Assembly: GCA_964389375.1 (NCBI GenBank)
Contig: CAYMDP010000013.1
Location: 1-58,703, forward strand
Length of the DNA: 58,703 nt
Source of the DNA: CAYMDP01 sp964389375
GTDB lineage: Bacteria; Bdellovibrionota; Bdellovibrionia; Bdellovibrionales; UBA1609
Reading direction: 5' to 3'
Numbering within the stretch: position 1 is the stretch's first letter; every line of letters begins with the position of its first letter. Under the pieces are notes generated by a model, which worked only from the letters and a program-made list of their open reading frames with translations, was not told where the DNA came from and did not search any database. The translations under genes and the position numbers were made by a program. Positions 6,322-15,397 of this stretch are shown here, piece after piece.

Positions 6322-8325
6322 ATGCATAAATCACTTCTATTTTTATCTCTTTTACTAGTCTCCATTAACCCCGCTCGCGCTGACTTAAATCCGATTAAGG
6401 ATCCCTACGCTGGGATTGAAAGCATTAAGCTGGACAATGGCCTACGTGTGTACCTGGCTCCGAGTAGTGAAGCGAGCCTATTCGAATTCAGACTTGAGGT
6501 CGACGTCGGAAGTGGAGGCGAAGCCGAGGGCAGTTACGGACTATCCCACCTTTTGGAGCATGTCCTATTCAGAGACAAACATCTTAAAGATGAAATGAGC
6601 TACCTTCAACTTATTCAAGAAGCTGGAGGTTACGCAAATGGCGGCACTGCATGGGATCAAACCTTTTACTTCGCCTCTATCCCTCACTCGAAAAGCGAAT
6701 GGCTGCTCAGTACCTTGGGTAAAATGATTTTAGAACCAAAATTTTCAGACGAATATGTAGAGAAAGAAAAAAGTACAGTTGAACTGGAGCGAGGTCGCCC
6801 CCATGCCATCAGTGAGATGCTTCAATTCGACTATTTGAAGTTCCTATTCCCTAAATATTTGAAGCGAAAAGACATCTGGCAAACCCAGTTCGGCGTTTCT
6901 TTCAATAAACCCTACACCTTGACTGAAGAACAACTCTCCACCCCAAAACTGACCACTGCGCAAGTCAGCAAACACTACGACGACTATTACACCCCAAGCA
7001 ATATGAGGCTCTTTATCTCCGGCAAGTTTAATCGCGATAAGATGCTTCAGTTGATCACGCAAAAATGGGGTCAGCTGGCTGCTCGCTCCGGAAAAAAGGT
7101 ACCTGCCCCAGAAGCCAAGTTTGCCGAAAAACCTTTTCGTCGATTAGAAGTCACTGACCGTACTCCTTCTGTTTATTTAGGCACATTGATCTGGGACTCA
7201 AACCTAACAGAACAACTTGTCTTAGATTCCTATATCGAATATTTAGCTCATCGCTTAATGAAAGAAATTCGCAATTTGAAGGGGCAGACTTATTCCGCAA
7301 GAGGGTACACCTCTACACATCGCACTTATGGCTTGGCATATGTTCAATTCGAAACCCAATCCGACAGATTTGATGAAAACCTAAATTTAGCTCGAAAATA
7401 TATCAAGGATGAGGCCATGAGGGGTGGTTTATCCTCGGATCAAGTGGACGAGGCCTTAAAGTTATATCTTCAAAAATTAGCCTTGAGAGGCCGCGAAGCT
7501 GAGGACATGATGGATCTTGCGATCCAAATGGCGAGCGCTGAGCAAGACTTCGGAGCTTTCGAGTCTCCATTTCTTAGCCTCGCAAATGTCGGTGTAGACC
7601 AGTACAATGAAATCTTAAAAAAACATTTTCGTCCCGATCGGGTCTATGAGCAGCTTTATAGTCCGCCCCTTTTGTTTCGCACCGATTCAATTCTGTGGCT
7701 TGCTTTGGTAGCCATTCTGACCTTCATGGGCTTAAGAAAGCTTTTAACCAAAAGCTTTAGCAATGATGGCTTACGATGGGTTCGAAAAGTAGAACTGCCT
7801 CCGCTCAGAATCTTCGAAGTCCTAATCCTATTTGGCGCTTATTTCGCATATATTCACTTCGACTATATTGTTTATTCTGGCTTGTCTTCGGTCTGGGACA
7901 GGTTTGCGACATCTGTAATCACTAGTTATCTATACTCTGGAGCTTCAATGTTTGGAGCCTTGTTTTTCGCACAAGGGGCCTTATCTTTACTGCCGGGAAA
8001 GCTAATGGTTATGGACCATTTTTTTATCATTAAAAGCATTTCGTACTTCTCTAAAAGGATGTTGATCTCAGATATTCAATCAATTGAAACCCTTCACGTA
8101 AATCCCCTTTCCTGGAAACCTTGGTTAAAAGTAAAACACAGATTCTACTTTTTTAATCCCAAGTTTTGGCAAGCAGGCCTTATGATCTCGTTAAAAGATG
8201 GGAGAAGTTATTTCTTTGGAGTTGCCGAACCACAAAAGGCCGCAGATGAGCTGCGAAAAATTGTTCGAATGCACGAGACTACTGTTTCGAAGGCTACAGA
8301 GACCGTCAGACAGCCAGCAGCTTAG
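6322..8325 (+). CDS. M16-like zinc peptidase with C-terminal membrane domain
   Basis: A 667-residue protein starting at ATG 6322 (MHKSLLFLSLLL), which gives a clean signal peptide ending near PARA-D. The inverted zinc motif HxxEH of M16 peptidases (pitrilysin / processing-protease type) is HLLEH at residues 76-80, with the downstream glutamates of the metal site in VELERGRP near residue 155. The M16 body extends to about residue 440. The rest is unusual: three hydrophobic segments (about 455-475, 495-530 and 540-560), then a soluble tail. Family members act on short peptides or mistargeted proteins. Here the domain is probably periplasmic and membrane-tethered. The substrate is unknown. Confidence 0.8.
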   Translation: MHKSLLFLSLLLVSINPARADLNPIKDPYAGIESIKLDNGLRVYLAPSSEASLFEFRLEVDVGSGGEAEGSYGLSHLLEHVLFRDKHLKDEMSYLQLIQEAGGYANGGTAWDQTFYFASIPHSKSEWLLSTLGKMILEPKFSDEYVEKEKSTVELERGRPHAISEMLQFDYLKFLFPKYLKRKDIWQTQFGVSFNKPYTLTEEQLSTPKLTTAQVSKHYDDYYTPSNMRLFISGKFNRDKMLQLITQKWGQLAARSGKKVPAPEAKFAEKPFRRLEVTDRTPSVYLGTLIWDSNLTEQLVLDSYIEYLAHRLMKEIRNLKGQTYSARGYTSTHRTYGLAYVQFETQSDRFDENLNLARKYIKDEAMRGGLSSDQVDEALKLYLQKLALRGREAEDMMDLAIQMASAEQDFGAFESPFLSLANVGVDQYNEILKKHFRPDRVYEQLYSPPLLFRTDSILWLALVAILTFMGLRKLLTKSFSNDGLRWVRKVELPPLRIFEVLILFGAYFAYIHFDYIVYSGLSSVWDRFATSVITSYLYSGASMFGALFFAQGALSLLPGKLMVMDHFFIIKSISYFSKRMLISDIQSIETLHVNPLSWKPWLKVKHRFYFFNPKFWQAGLMISLKDGRSYFFGVAEPQKAADELRKIVRMHETTVSKATETVRQPAA

Positions 8326-8360
8326 TAACATCCCCGCAGCAAAAATAATTGCCACACTTG

Positions 8361-8639
8361 CTAAGCCGAGATTTTTTTCTTAAGACGCTCGATCTCACGT
8401 TCGAGCTTATCAAGTCGGGATCCCTCTTCCATTTTTGAATTCACCGCATCTTTAAGGACTTTATTTAAAAGGGTCTGATAGGGAGTCCCCTGAACTTCTG
8501 CCATTTCGCGAATATCTGTGAGTAGGTCTTCATCTACATTGATCGTGATCTTAACTTTTTTAGGCTTTGCCATCATTTTACGAATGACCTTGGTTTCCTT
8601 TTTGCCCACCTTAAGATCGCGTATTTTGGGTTGCTTCAT
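8361..8639 (-). CDS. brnA: BrnA-type ribbon-helix-helix antitoxin
   Basis: A 92-residue basic protein with a central ribbon-helix-helix pattern (KVKITINVDEDLLTDIREMA, then TPYQTLLNKVLKDAV) and a coiled, charged C-terminus ending LEREIERLKKKISA. This is the layout of BrnA/CopG-type antitoxins, which bind the partner toxin and repress their own promoter. Its start overlaps the end of the upstream toxin gene by 29 bases, the usual brnT-brnA order. It ends 35 bases from the convergent M16 gene. Confidence 0.8.
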   Translation of the reverse strand: MKQPKIRDLKVGKKETKVIRKMMAKPKKVKITINVDEDLLTDIREMAEVQGTPYQTLLNKVLKDAVNSKMEEGSRLDKLEREIERLKKKISA

Positions 8640-8898
8640 AACAGATACTCCTAAACCTTATCCACTCTGCACATCCAATAATTCGAATCCTTGCACCCCG
8701 CCTGGTATACCAGACAGTGAGGACCTTATTCAGCGAGGTCTTTCCGAGCCAATAAAAACGAGGCTCAATCCCTGAATGCTTAATGTCTTCAAGACTTATT
8801 CCGTATGGATCTTGAAAGGCCTCTATGGCATCCAAAAAACTGTAAGCATGCTTGGCTATGTTAACCATTTCTTTTGAGTGGTCCCACTCAAAATCCAC
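8611..8898 (-). CDS. brnT: BrnT-type ribonuclease toxin
   Basis: A 95-residue protein with the BrnT/DUF497 pattern: FEWDHSKEMVNIAKHAYSF at the start, a conserved AFQDP, FYWLGKT in the middle, then LTVWYTRRGARIRIIG. BrnT toxins are RelE-fold ribonucleases that arrest translation and are neutralised by BrnA. The tail (CAEWIRFRSICYEATQNTRS) has extra residues beyond a minimal BrnT. The gene precedes and overlaps brnA. The promoter should lie just right of 8898. Confidence 0.8.
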   Translation of the reverse strand: MDFEWDHSKEMVNIAKHAYSFLDAIEAFQDPYGISLEDIKHSGIEPRFYWLGKTSLNKVLTVWYTRRGARIRIIGCAEWIRFRSICYEATQNTRS

Positions 8899-9082
8899 AG
8901 AAGAAGTACACTACCATATATGTATGGAAATTGCCATATTCTTTTGCGCTCTGCAAATTTATGCCTATACCCGGTTCAATTCTCGAATTTTTTGAATCTC
9001 GAAATGAATTCAAATGCAGCTCCTCGAATTATACAAGGAGAGTGCAAGGCCAGGGCCAGCGAACCTGCCCCCCCACCAAAAC

Positions 9083-9116
9083 AAAAAAGCCCTACGAAAC
9101 TCGTAAGGCTTTTTTT
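9083..9116. terminator. bidirectional intrinsic terminator
   Basis: A 15-base stem with one mismatch, AAAAAAGCCCTACGA against TCGTAAGGCTTTTTT around AAAC, with A- and T-runs on either side. It lies just downstream of the minus-strand gene ending at 9143. The rest of 8899-9142 shows no gene. Confidence 0.8.
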
Positions 9117-9142
9117 CGACCTAATAAAATTGAGGTTAAGAA

Positions 9143-10513
9143 CTAATCTTGTTCGAAGAACTGATAAACCTGATGAGGAGCAATATCCTGAATCCGTCCA
9201 TCTAGCTTGGTCTGAAGCCTTTGAATGCTTTTTCCGTCGGCGGAAACATCATACAAATAGCCGTCTTTTGTTAGACCCAATGTTTTTCCCGCCACTTTGT
9301 ACATGCGCTTAAAGTCTTGATCAAACTTTAAGGCCTTCGGCTGAGCACTTGGCTGACTGGTAGACCGGCAAGACAAGTCGTAGACTTTGCCCGAAGCCGT
9401 TAACAGATCCGCATTCTTATTGGCGCGATTATAGCCATCTAGATAAACAAATCCGACTGCGACTTCGCCGGCAGGAAGACGAAGCTCGGCTTTTTGATCC
9501 GAATGAGGATTACACATAAACACTAAACGGTCCTGATAAACCGTGACACTCCAAAGCCCCCCGTAATGGGCATCTTGAAAGCTTTGTTTTACTGCAAGAG
9601 GCTGCTGATTGAATTCGTTGATGATCGGTGGAACTTGATTCAATGTCCCCGCATTCTTAGTAAACAGGTACTCTCCATTAAATTGACCTGAGTCCGAGAA
9701 AAGAATCATCATCTGAGAACGCATCACAATTCGACCCGAGCCCGTCATGCTTCCCATTTCAGAAAGCTCGCTCAGTAAATCCTTAGGGTCCAGTCTAAAT
9801 ATTTCTTTTGAATCAGAAACTAATAAAAGCCCCTCAGTCAGATCCACTCTTGCAGGAGTGTTAAAAGTTTCCGCCGCATAAATCGCTGCCGAAGTTTGAG
9901 CGTAAGCTCGAAGTGCCGGATGAAGATCTGTGGCGTAGCGACCCAACTGCGCAAAGGTTTCGACAGAAACCGCATAAGATCCGCCCTCAGAAATACTTTG
10001 ATCACAGGCCCCTTGAAGACCATCACGTGCACCACCTCTGCAAGTGATATGGCCATAGCCATCCATATGACGAGCTTCGTGCATAAAAATGCTGGCGCGA
10101 TCTAAAGCCGAAAAATCGGTCTTCAGCATCATCGGACAAACATGCATTGTGCTGCCAAAACCATAAACAAAAGCGGCAACGCCTTTGCGACACTCGCGCT
10201 CAATCTGAATATCCGAAATACGCTCTTTAAAATATTGATTCCAGTCACTTGCAAAACGCCCCGAGAAAAGCTGGTCTTGGCTGGGCTGCATAGAATCTGA
10301 AAGCTGCATCTTGCGCATAAACACCAATGTTTCGATAAGGGCCGCGACTTGCGAGCCATCCAAACAATACTCACTCTGAGCAATGGACTGAAACTGCCGA
10401 AAGTCCCGTGCAATCTCTTGCATCTCACTTTTTGGAATACAAGTTTCGGCCTGAACAACTGATGAAAACACAGAAAAAACCAAAGCCCCAATGACCCCGA
10501 TTAAACCCCTCAT
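9143..10513 (-). CDS. secreted protein with metzincin-type zinc motif
   Basis: A 456-residue protein with a signal peptide (MRGLIGVIGALVFSVFSSVVQA, cleavage near residue 22). Residues 145-155 read HEARHMDGYGH, an exact HExxHxxGxxH motif as in metzincins, whose three histidines bind zinc and whose glutamate is catalytic. It is followed by cysteine-rich ITCRGG and GACDQ segments and SEGGSY. From about residue 210 the protein is beta-rich with repeated short strands, like a propeller or sandwich domain. I recognise no named family. A periplasmic or secreted metalloprotease is likely. Whether it has a metzincin Met-turn is unclear. Confidence 0.7.
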   Translation of the reverse strand: MRGLIGVIGALVFSVFSSVVQAETCIPKSEMQEIARDFRQFQSIAQSEYCLDGSQVAALIETLVFMRKMQLSDSMQPSQDQLFSGRFASDWNQYFKERISDIQIERECRKGVAAFVYGFGSTMHVCPMMLKTDFSALDRASIFMHEARHMDGYGHITCRGGARDGLQGACDQSISEGGSYAVSVETFAQLGRYATDLHPALRAYAQTSAAIYAAETFNTPARVDLTEGLLLVSDSKEIFRLDPKDLLSELSEMGSMTGSGRIVMRSQMMILFSDSGQFNGEYLFTKNAGTLNQVPPIINEFNQQPLAVKQSFQDAHYGGLWSVTVYQDRLVFMCNPHSDQKAELRLPAGEVAVGFVYLDGYNRANKNADLLTASGKVYDLSCRSTSQPSAQPKALKFDQDFKRMYKVAGKTLGLTKDGYLYDVSADGKSIQRLQTKLDGRIQDIAPHQVYQFFEQD

Positions 10514-10596
10514 ATAACCCCCCGGTTAAATTGGGACCAAGCAGATCACAGCTCTGCTGCGGCTTTCAACTTAAAAATTGAATTTATTATATAGAT

Positions 10597-11196
10597 CTAT
10601 TTTTCAGGGTGCTCAGCACTTTCAAGGGCTTGACGCGCCATTTGCCGAATCGCCTTTTCTTGCATCAGGCGGGTTTCATCAAGGCTATGGGGCTTTGGAT
10701 CCAGTTCAGGCATCGGAGAATCTATATAGTCCCTCAAGAGTGAGCTGGCCCCGGGACCCACTTTGGCCAACATAAATACCGCAAGTATTCTAAGATTCGC
10801 GGGGGCTCGAAAATCCTGAAGGTTTCGGCCTAAGTAGGCAAGCTCTTCAGGCTTAAGATTTTTGGCCTTGGCCTCAAGCTCAAGTTCTTTGCTGGGAGCG
10901 TCTTTGACCGATCCGGTCATCCGCCCAACCTCTTGATTCAGCCAAGACTTAAAATTCTTCAGATCCCCGGACTCGTGATTGGAGCTTTCGTCATTTTTAG
11001 CGGCCGGATCCGACGAGTTTAAATCTTCCGGCAGCTCACCCTCCTGAAGCTCTTCTTCCAAGCCTTGTCCTTCAGGGCGCTGCTCCGATTTGTTTTCAAT
11101 CGGCGTGACCGATAGCTGCCCCGAATATTGTGTATAAAAAAACAAAAGTCCGAAGCCCACAAGACCTACAAAACCCAGTCCGAAAGATTTTTTCAT
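10597..11196 (-). CDS. membrane-anchored hypothetical protein
   Basis: I choose ATG 11196 (MKKSFGLGFVG) over the in-frame ATG 11226, because AAGGGG sits at the right distance upstream and this removes a 20-base overlap with the upstream gene. The 199-residue product has one N-terminal hydrophobic helix, a long acidic low-complexity linker (Glu, Asp and Ser rich, about residues 30-80) and a helical C-terminal domain of about 110 residues. The helical part could be HEAT-like (LRILAVFMLAKVG, then DYIDSP). Probably in an operon with the methyltransferase upstream. Function unknown. Confidence 0.65.
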   Translation of the reverse strand: MKKSFGLGFVGLVGFGLLFFYTQYSGQLSVTPIENKSEQRPEGQGLEEELQEGELPEDLNSSDPAAKNDESSNHESGDLKNFKSWLNQEVGRMTGSVKDAPSKELELEAKAKNLKPEELAYLGRNLQDFRAPANLRILAVFMLAKVGPGASSLLRDYIDSPMPELDPKPHSLDETRLMQEKAIRQMARQALESAEHPEK

Positions 11197-11206
11197 CTTT
11201 TGCCCC

Positions 11207-11875
11207 TTAGAAAAGTTTTTGCCCAACGCTCATTCCTTCGTTCGAAGGAATAAATAGACTTGAGTAGCGCTTTGGATCCGCCAAACGCTGATTAAATTCA
11301 CGCATAATCTTGCGGCCTTCAGGCCCCCATTTCGGAGCCAAAGAGTCGTCATACACACCTCCGAATAAGAGCGTGTTATCCCCGATAATCAGGCCGCCTT
11401 TTCGCACAACTTTTTCGGCCCAATTTAAATAATCTAAATATCCACCTTTATCCGCATCGATAAAAACCAAATCAAAAGGCGCTTCTTTTTCAAGCCCCGG
11501 AAGAGATTCTAAGGCCGGACCCGACACAAATTTTATCTTCGAAAAATAGCTTTGCTCTTGATGAAGCCTTTTAACCTCTTCGTGGCGCCCCACATCTTTG
11601 TCTAAGGTAAATATCACTCCGTCTTCGGGAAGAGCTTCCGCCAAAAAAGAAGTCGAAAATCCAAAAAGGGTTCCAAACTCGACAATTTTTTTTGCAGAAA
11701 TCAGTTTAGCCAAAAAATAAAGCGCTCGCCCCTCACTCCCAGAAACCTGCATGCCGCCCACAGAATGAGCATCTGCTGCCTCTAGAATTTTCTTTCGATG
11801 TCCGTCCAGAGTCCCAAAAGTCTCTTCGATATATTTAGTCAGCTTTGAAGTTGGTTCGGACTCTCTTTGCCTCAT
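11207..11875 (-). CDS. SAM-dependent O-methyltransferase (caffeoyl-CoA OMT-like family)
   Basis: A 222-residue class I methyltransferase. Motif I is VEFGTLFGFSTSFLAEAL. The acidic ribose-binding position is in FTLDKD, and the family hallmark FIDADKGGYLDYLNWA is followed by GGLIIGDNTLL. Bacterial members methylate catechol-type hydroxyls with a bound divalent cation, the DAD and DN aspartates being ligands. The substrate here is unknown. It is divergent from the HAD gene at 11981, leaving a shared promoter region of about 100 bases. Confidence 0.88.
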   Translation of the reverse strand: MRQRESEPTSKLTKYIEETFGTLDGHRKKILEAADAHSVGGMQVSGSEGRALYFLAKLISAKKIVEFGTLFGFSTSFLAEALPEDGVIFTLDKDVGRHEEVKRLHQEQSYFSKIKFVSGPALESLPGLEKEAPFDLVFIDADKGGYLDYLNWAEKVVRKGGLIIGDNTLLFGGVYDDSLAPKWGPEGRKIMREFNQRLADPKRYSSLFIPSNEGMSVGQKLF

Positions 11876-11980
11876 AAAGTTCCCCCTGAAAGACTTGACT
11901 AGTGCTTCCTGTGTTTGATCTTTTCACTTCATCCTTCTATTTGATTTTTTCATTGGTTAAAACACCAAAGGGTCGGGAAC

Positions 11981-12646
11981 GTGATTAAGCTTGCGATATT
12001 TGATTTTGACGGCACCCTGGTTGACACGGCGCCCGATATTATAAGGGCCGTCAACGAGTACATCAGAAGCTTCGGAATCGAGCCCCCCTCAGAAGCCGAA
12101 GTCCGTTTAGCCATCGGAAGTGGGCTAAGGTCGTTGATGCATCAACTGTTGACCCCCGAAGAGTGGGCCAAGGTCGATCCTCCAAGTCTTGAGCATCGTT
12201 TTGTCGAAATTTACGAGCGTCACCAACTGGTCGCCGCCCAGCCCTTTGAAGGCGCAATCGACTTCTTAAACTCGTGGACTGGAAAAATTGCGATTCTTTC
12301 GAACAAACGAGAGCAAAGTGTCCGCAAGATCCTTGAGCACTTGGGTATGCATCAACATCCCTGGAGTCATATCGTTGGTGGAGACACCTATCATGTGATG
12401 AAACCCGACCCCTTTCCCTTTCAGGAAGTTCTGAAGGCTGCACAGTGTGAAGCCCACGAGGCCATTATGATCGGCGACGGACACCCCGACATCGAAGGCG
12501 CCTTAAACTCGGGAATCAAATCCATCGCTGTCGAATTTGGATATTCCCCGATTGAGGAGCTTAAAGCCCTCGGTGCCCACTACACCTTGCCGCACTACTC
12601 TCAACTTCCCGGCCTTTTGCAGAGCATAATGAATCGATCTTTTTGA
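11981..12646 (+). CDS. gph: HAD-superfamily phosphatase, phosphoglycolate phosphatase type
   Basis: A 221-residue HAD protein starting at GTG 11981. Motif I is FDFDGTLVDT near the N-terminus (nucleophile and acid aspartates), motif II is AILSNK, motif III lysine lies in MKPDPFPF, and motif IV is IGDGHPDIEGA. The cap is helical (subclass I), as in Gph, PpaX and related enzymes that remove phosphate from 2-phosphoglycolate or small phosphoesters. Exact substrate cannot be read from sequence. It precedes the oppA-like gene by 52 bases, which contain an SD-overlapping hairpin. Confidence 0.82.
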   Translation: MIKLAIFDFDGTLVDTAPDIIRAVNEYIRSFGIEPPSEAEVRLAIGSGLRSLMHQLLTPEEWAKVDPPSLEHRFVEIYERHQLVAAQPFEGAIDFLNSWTGKIAILSNKREQSVRKILEHLGMHQHPWSHIVGGDTYHVMKPDPFPFQEVLKAAQCEAHEAIMIGDGHPDIEGALNSGIKSIAVEFGYSPIEELKALGAHYTLPHYSQLPGLLQSIMNRSF

Positions 12647-12673
12647 CATTGAAGACCCATAACGCTACACAAC

Positions 12674-12695
12674 AAGGCCTCTCAAAGGAGGCCTT
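12674..12695 (+). promoter_or_regulatory. leader hairpin sequestering the oppA ribosome-binding site
   Basis: AAGGCCTC at 12674-12681 pairs exactly with GAGGCCTT at 12688-12695 around a six-base loop. The Shine-Dalgarno AAGGAGG (12685-12691) lies across the loop and 3' stem, and the ATG follows at 12699. The fold would hide the ribosome-binding site. No T-run follows, so a terminator is less likely. Confidence 0.55.
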
Positions 12696-12698
12696 TAT

Positions 12699-14456
12699 AT
12701 GTTTCGCTCTTTAACAACTCTGCTTATCGCCTGTGCATTGACACTCGCTTCTTGTACTAAAAAAGTCGATGAAAACGACACGTCCATTAATGTGGCTGTA
12801 CAAGCCAACGTAAAAGGCCTCGATCCTATTTTTTCGAGCGACACTTACTCGAACACGGTCGTCGCCCAAATCTACGAAACACTTTATTCCTACCATTACC
12901 TAAAGCGCCCGCTGACTCTTATTCCTGCCCTTGCCGCGGCCTTGCCTGAAGTTTCTTCAGATGGCTTGACCCACACGATTAAAATTAAATCCGGTGTTCT
13001 TTACCACGACAATGCCGCCTTCCCAGAAGGCAAAGGACGCGAGCTTGTTGCTGAAGATTTTCTTTATGCATGGAAGCGTCTTGCAGATCCCACAAACCAA
13101 AGTGATGGCTTCTGGATTTTTGATGGAAAAATCCAAGGCTTAAACGAATGGCGAGAAAAAGTTCAAAAAGGAGAAGCCGACTACACAACTGCGATCTCTG
13201 GACTTCAAGCTCCGGATAAAAATACAATTGTCATTAAGCTGACTCAACCCTACTACCAGCTTCACTATGTTCTTGCGATGCCCTATAGCTCTCCGGTTCC
13301 TAAAGAAGCGGTTGATAAGTACGGCAAGGAATTCTTAAACAATCCGGTTGGAACTGGTCCTTTTAAGTTTGAAAGCTGGGTTCGCAACAGCAAAATCACT
13401 CTTGTGAAAAACCCAACTTGGAGAGGCGAAACTTATCCAACCGAAGGGGAAGCTAGCGATCAAGAAGCGGGATTCTTGAATGATGCAGGTAAGGCGCTTC
13501 CTTTTGCCGAAAAAATCGTGTTCAACGAAATCATCGAAGATCAGCCTCGTTGGTTGAACTTTATGAAGGGAAACCTGGATGTCACCGGAATCCCCAAAGA
13601 TAATTTTGATGGCGCAGTTCAAGATAACGCCGTCACAAAAGAACTTGCTGATAAGGGCGTTCGTCTAATCATCACTCGTGAGCCTGATGTGACTTACACG
13701 GCCTTTAATATGCTAGATCCGATCCTTGGCAAAAACGAAAATCTTCGTAAAGCCATCGCGCTTGCCACGGACACAGATAGCAACATTAAAAAGTTCTACA
13801 ACGGCCGCGCCATTCGAGCCCACAGCCCGATTCCTCCGGATGTAGACGCCTACGATCCAAATTTTAAAAATCCTTACGCAGAATACGATATTGCAAAAGC
13901 AAAAGAGTTCCTGGCAAAAGCCGGATTTCCAGAAGGAAAAGGGCTTCCTCCATTGGAGTTTTCGACAACAAACAGCTCGACCGCTCGTCAGATGGCCGAG
14001 TCTTTCCAGCAAAATATGGAAAAAATCGGGATTAAGATCAATATCGTGACCAACTCTTGGCCTCAGTTTAACTCCAAAATCAAAGAGAAAAAGGCTCAGA
14101 TTTGGGGGATTGCATGGCTTGCAGATTACCCAGATGCCGAGAACTTTCTTCAACTTCTTTACGGAGAAAATGTCAGCCCTGGTCCAAACGGTTCGAACTA
14201 CCAGAATAAGCAATTCGATGATCTTTACAAAAAAGCTTCACGCCTTCCACCGGGAGAAGCTCGAACTAAGGTTTATCAAGAAATGAGAGATCTAGTTGTA
14301 AAAGACACTCCATGGGTCACAGGCGTTCACCGTCTTGGTTACTATGTCCACCATGGCTGGATGAAGAACTACAAACCTCACGCTGTAGTAAACGACTTCT
14401 TTAAGTACATCCGTGTTGACGGCAAAGAACGCGCAAAGGGTAAGGCCAAGCTTTAA
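12699..14456 (+). CDS. oppA: oligopeptide ABC transporter substrate-binding lipoprotein
   Basis: A 585-residue family-5 extracellular solute-binding protein. A lipobox (LTLASC, Cys19) marks it as a lipoprotein. The family core appears as VNVAVQANVKGLDP-like start, then LTHTIKIKSGVLYHD, VAEDFLYAWKRL and NNPVGTGPF. It should sit in the periplasm, anchored to a membrane, and deliver peptides to the permeases encoded next. Its TAA stop shares a base with the permease start (TAATG). A strong AAGGAGG ribosome-binding site lies within a leader hairpin. Confidence 0.92.
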   Translation: MFRSLTTLLIACALTLASCTKKVDENDTSINVAVQANVKGLDPIFSSDTYSNTVVAQIYETLYSYHYLKRPLTLIPALAAALPEVSSDGLTHTIKIKSGVLYHDNAAFPEGKGRELVAEDFLYAWKRLADPTNQSDGFWIFDGKIQGLNEWREKVQKGEADYTTAISGLQAPDKNTIVIKLTQPYYQLHYVLAMPYSSPVPKEAVDKYGKEFLNNPVGTGPFKFESWVRNSKITLVKNPTWRGETYPTEGEASDQEAGFLNDAGKALPFAEKIVFNEIIEDQPRWLNFMKGNLDVTGIPKDNFDGAVQDNAVTKELADKGVRLIITREPDVTYTAFNMLDPILGKNENLRKAIALATDTDSNIKKFYNGRAIRAHSPIPPDVDAYDPNFKNPYAEYDIAKAKEFLAKAGFPEGKGLPPLEFSTTNSSTARQMAESFQQNMEKIGIKINIVTNSWPQFNSKIKEKKAQIWGIAWLADYPDAENFLQLLYGENVSPGPNGSNYQNKQFDDLYKKASRLPPGEARTKVYQEMRDLVVKDTPWVTGVHRLGYYVHHGWMKNYKPHAVVNDFFKYIRVDGKERAKGKAKL

Positions 14457-15391
14457 TGCTGAAGTACGCAATCCGAAGAGTTCTATATATGATCCCGACT
14501 TTGTTCGGGGTCACACTAGTGACGTTTATATTGTTTAACGTCGCTGGCGGAGATCCGGCAATGCAGGCTGCGGGCAAACATGCCTCAGCCGAGCAAATCG
14601 CTATTCTTCGTGCAGAACTTGGACTGGATCGCTCACTTCCCATGCAATACGTGAATTATGTAAAACAAATTTTTACCTTTGATTTTGGAAGAAGCTGGTC
14701 CACAAAGCAAAACATCACCACGATGATTCAAGCTGGAGTTGGGCCAAGTCTTTCCCTGACTTTACCGGCCTTCTTTTTGACCACCTTAATCACGGTCTCT
14801 TTAGGGATGCTGATTGCCTTTTTTCGCGGAACGACCTTTGATCGAACGGCAATTGTTCTTTGCCTCGGTCTGCTTTCAATTAGTGTCTTGGTCTATATCC
14901 TAGGTGCACAGTATTTGCTTAGCTACGCGGCGGGACTCTTTCCGATTTCTGGATGGGACCCAAGTTTTGCCGGGCGCTGGGCTTATTTAGCTCTTCCCAT
15001 TATTATTTTTGTCGTGATCTCTCTCGGCAGCAATGTGCTGTTTTATCGAACGGTGTTTTTAGATGAAATGTACCAAGACTATGTCCGCACAGCGAAAGCC
15101 AAAGGACTTGGGACCAGAAGCATTTTATTTAAACATATTCTTCGTAATGCGATGATCCCAATTATTACGGTCCTCGTGATTCAGGTCCCCTTTTTGATTG
15201 TTGGCTCTTTGCTACTTGAAAACTTCTTTGGAATTCCCGGGCTTGGTGGGCTTTTGGTTCTCGCCATCGAAAACGCTGATTTCCCCGTCGTGAAAGCAAT
15301 GGTCGTGATCTTATCAATTTTGTATATGTTCTTTAGCCTAATCTCGGATTTGCTTTACGCGGCCGTAGATCCCAAAGTGCAGTTGAGATAG
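14456..15391 (+). CDS. oppB: peptide ABC transporter permease, OppB/DppB type
   Basis: A 311-residue inner-membrane permease. The start (MLKYAIRRVLYMIPTLFGV) is typical of the first permease of Opp/Dpp importers, with six hydrophobic helices. The EAA-type coupling loop is YVRTAKAKGLGTRSILFKHI, followed by LRNAMIPIIT. It forms the channel together with the next gene product and couples to the fused ATPase. It overlaps the binding-protein stop by one base. Confidence 0.92.
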   Translation: MLKYAIRRVLYMIPTLFGVTLVTFILFNVAGGDPAMQAAGKHASAEQIAILRAELGLDRSLPMQYVNYVKQIFTFDFGRSWSTKQNITTMIQAGVGPSLSLTLPAFFLTTLITVSLGMLIAFFRGTTFDRTAIVLCLGLLSISVLVYILGAQYLLSYAAGLFPISGWDPSFAGRWAYLALPIIIFVVISLGSNVLFYRTVFLDEMYQDYVRTAKAKGLGTRSILFKHILRNAMIPIITVLVIQVPFLIVGSLLLENFFGIPGLGGLLVLAIENADFPVVKAMVVILSILYMFFSLISDLLYAAVDPKVQLR

Positions 15392-15397
15392 GGAAAA

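Noticed and set aside
8874..9312. Plus-strand frames of 90 and 144 codons between brnT and the metzincin-like gene
   Set aside because: They run through the intrinsic terminator and antisense to the gene ending at 9143; composition is not protein-like.
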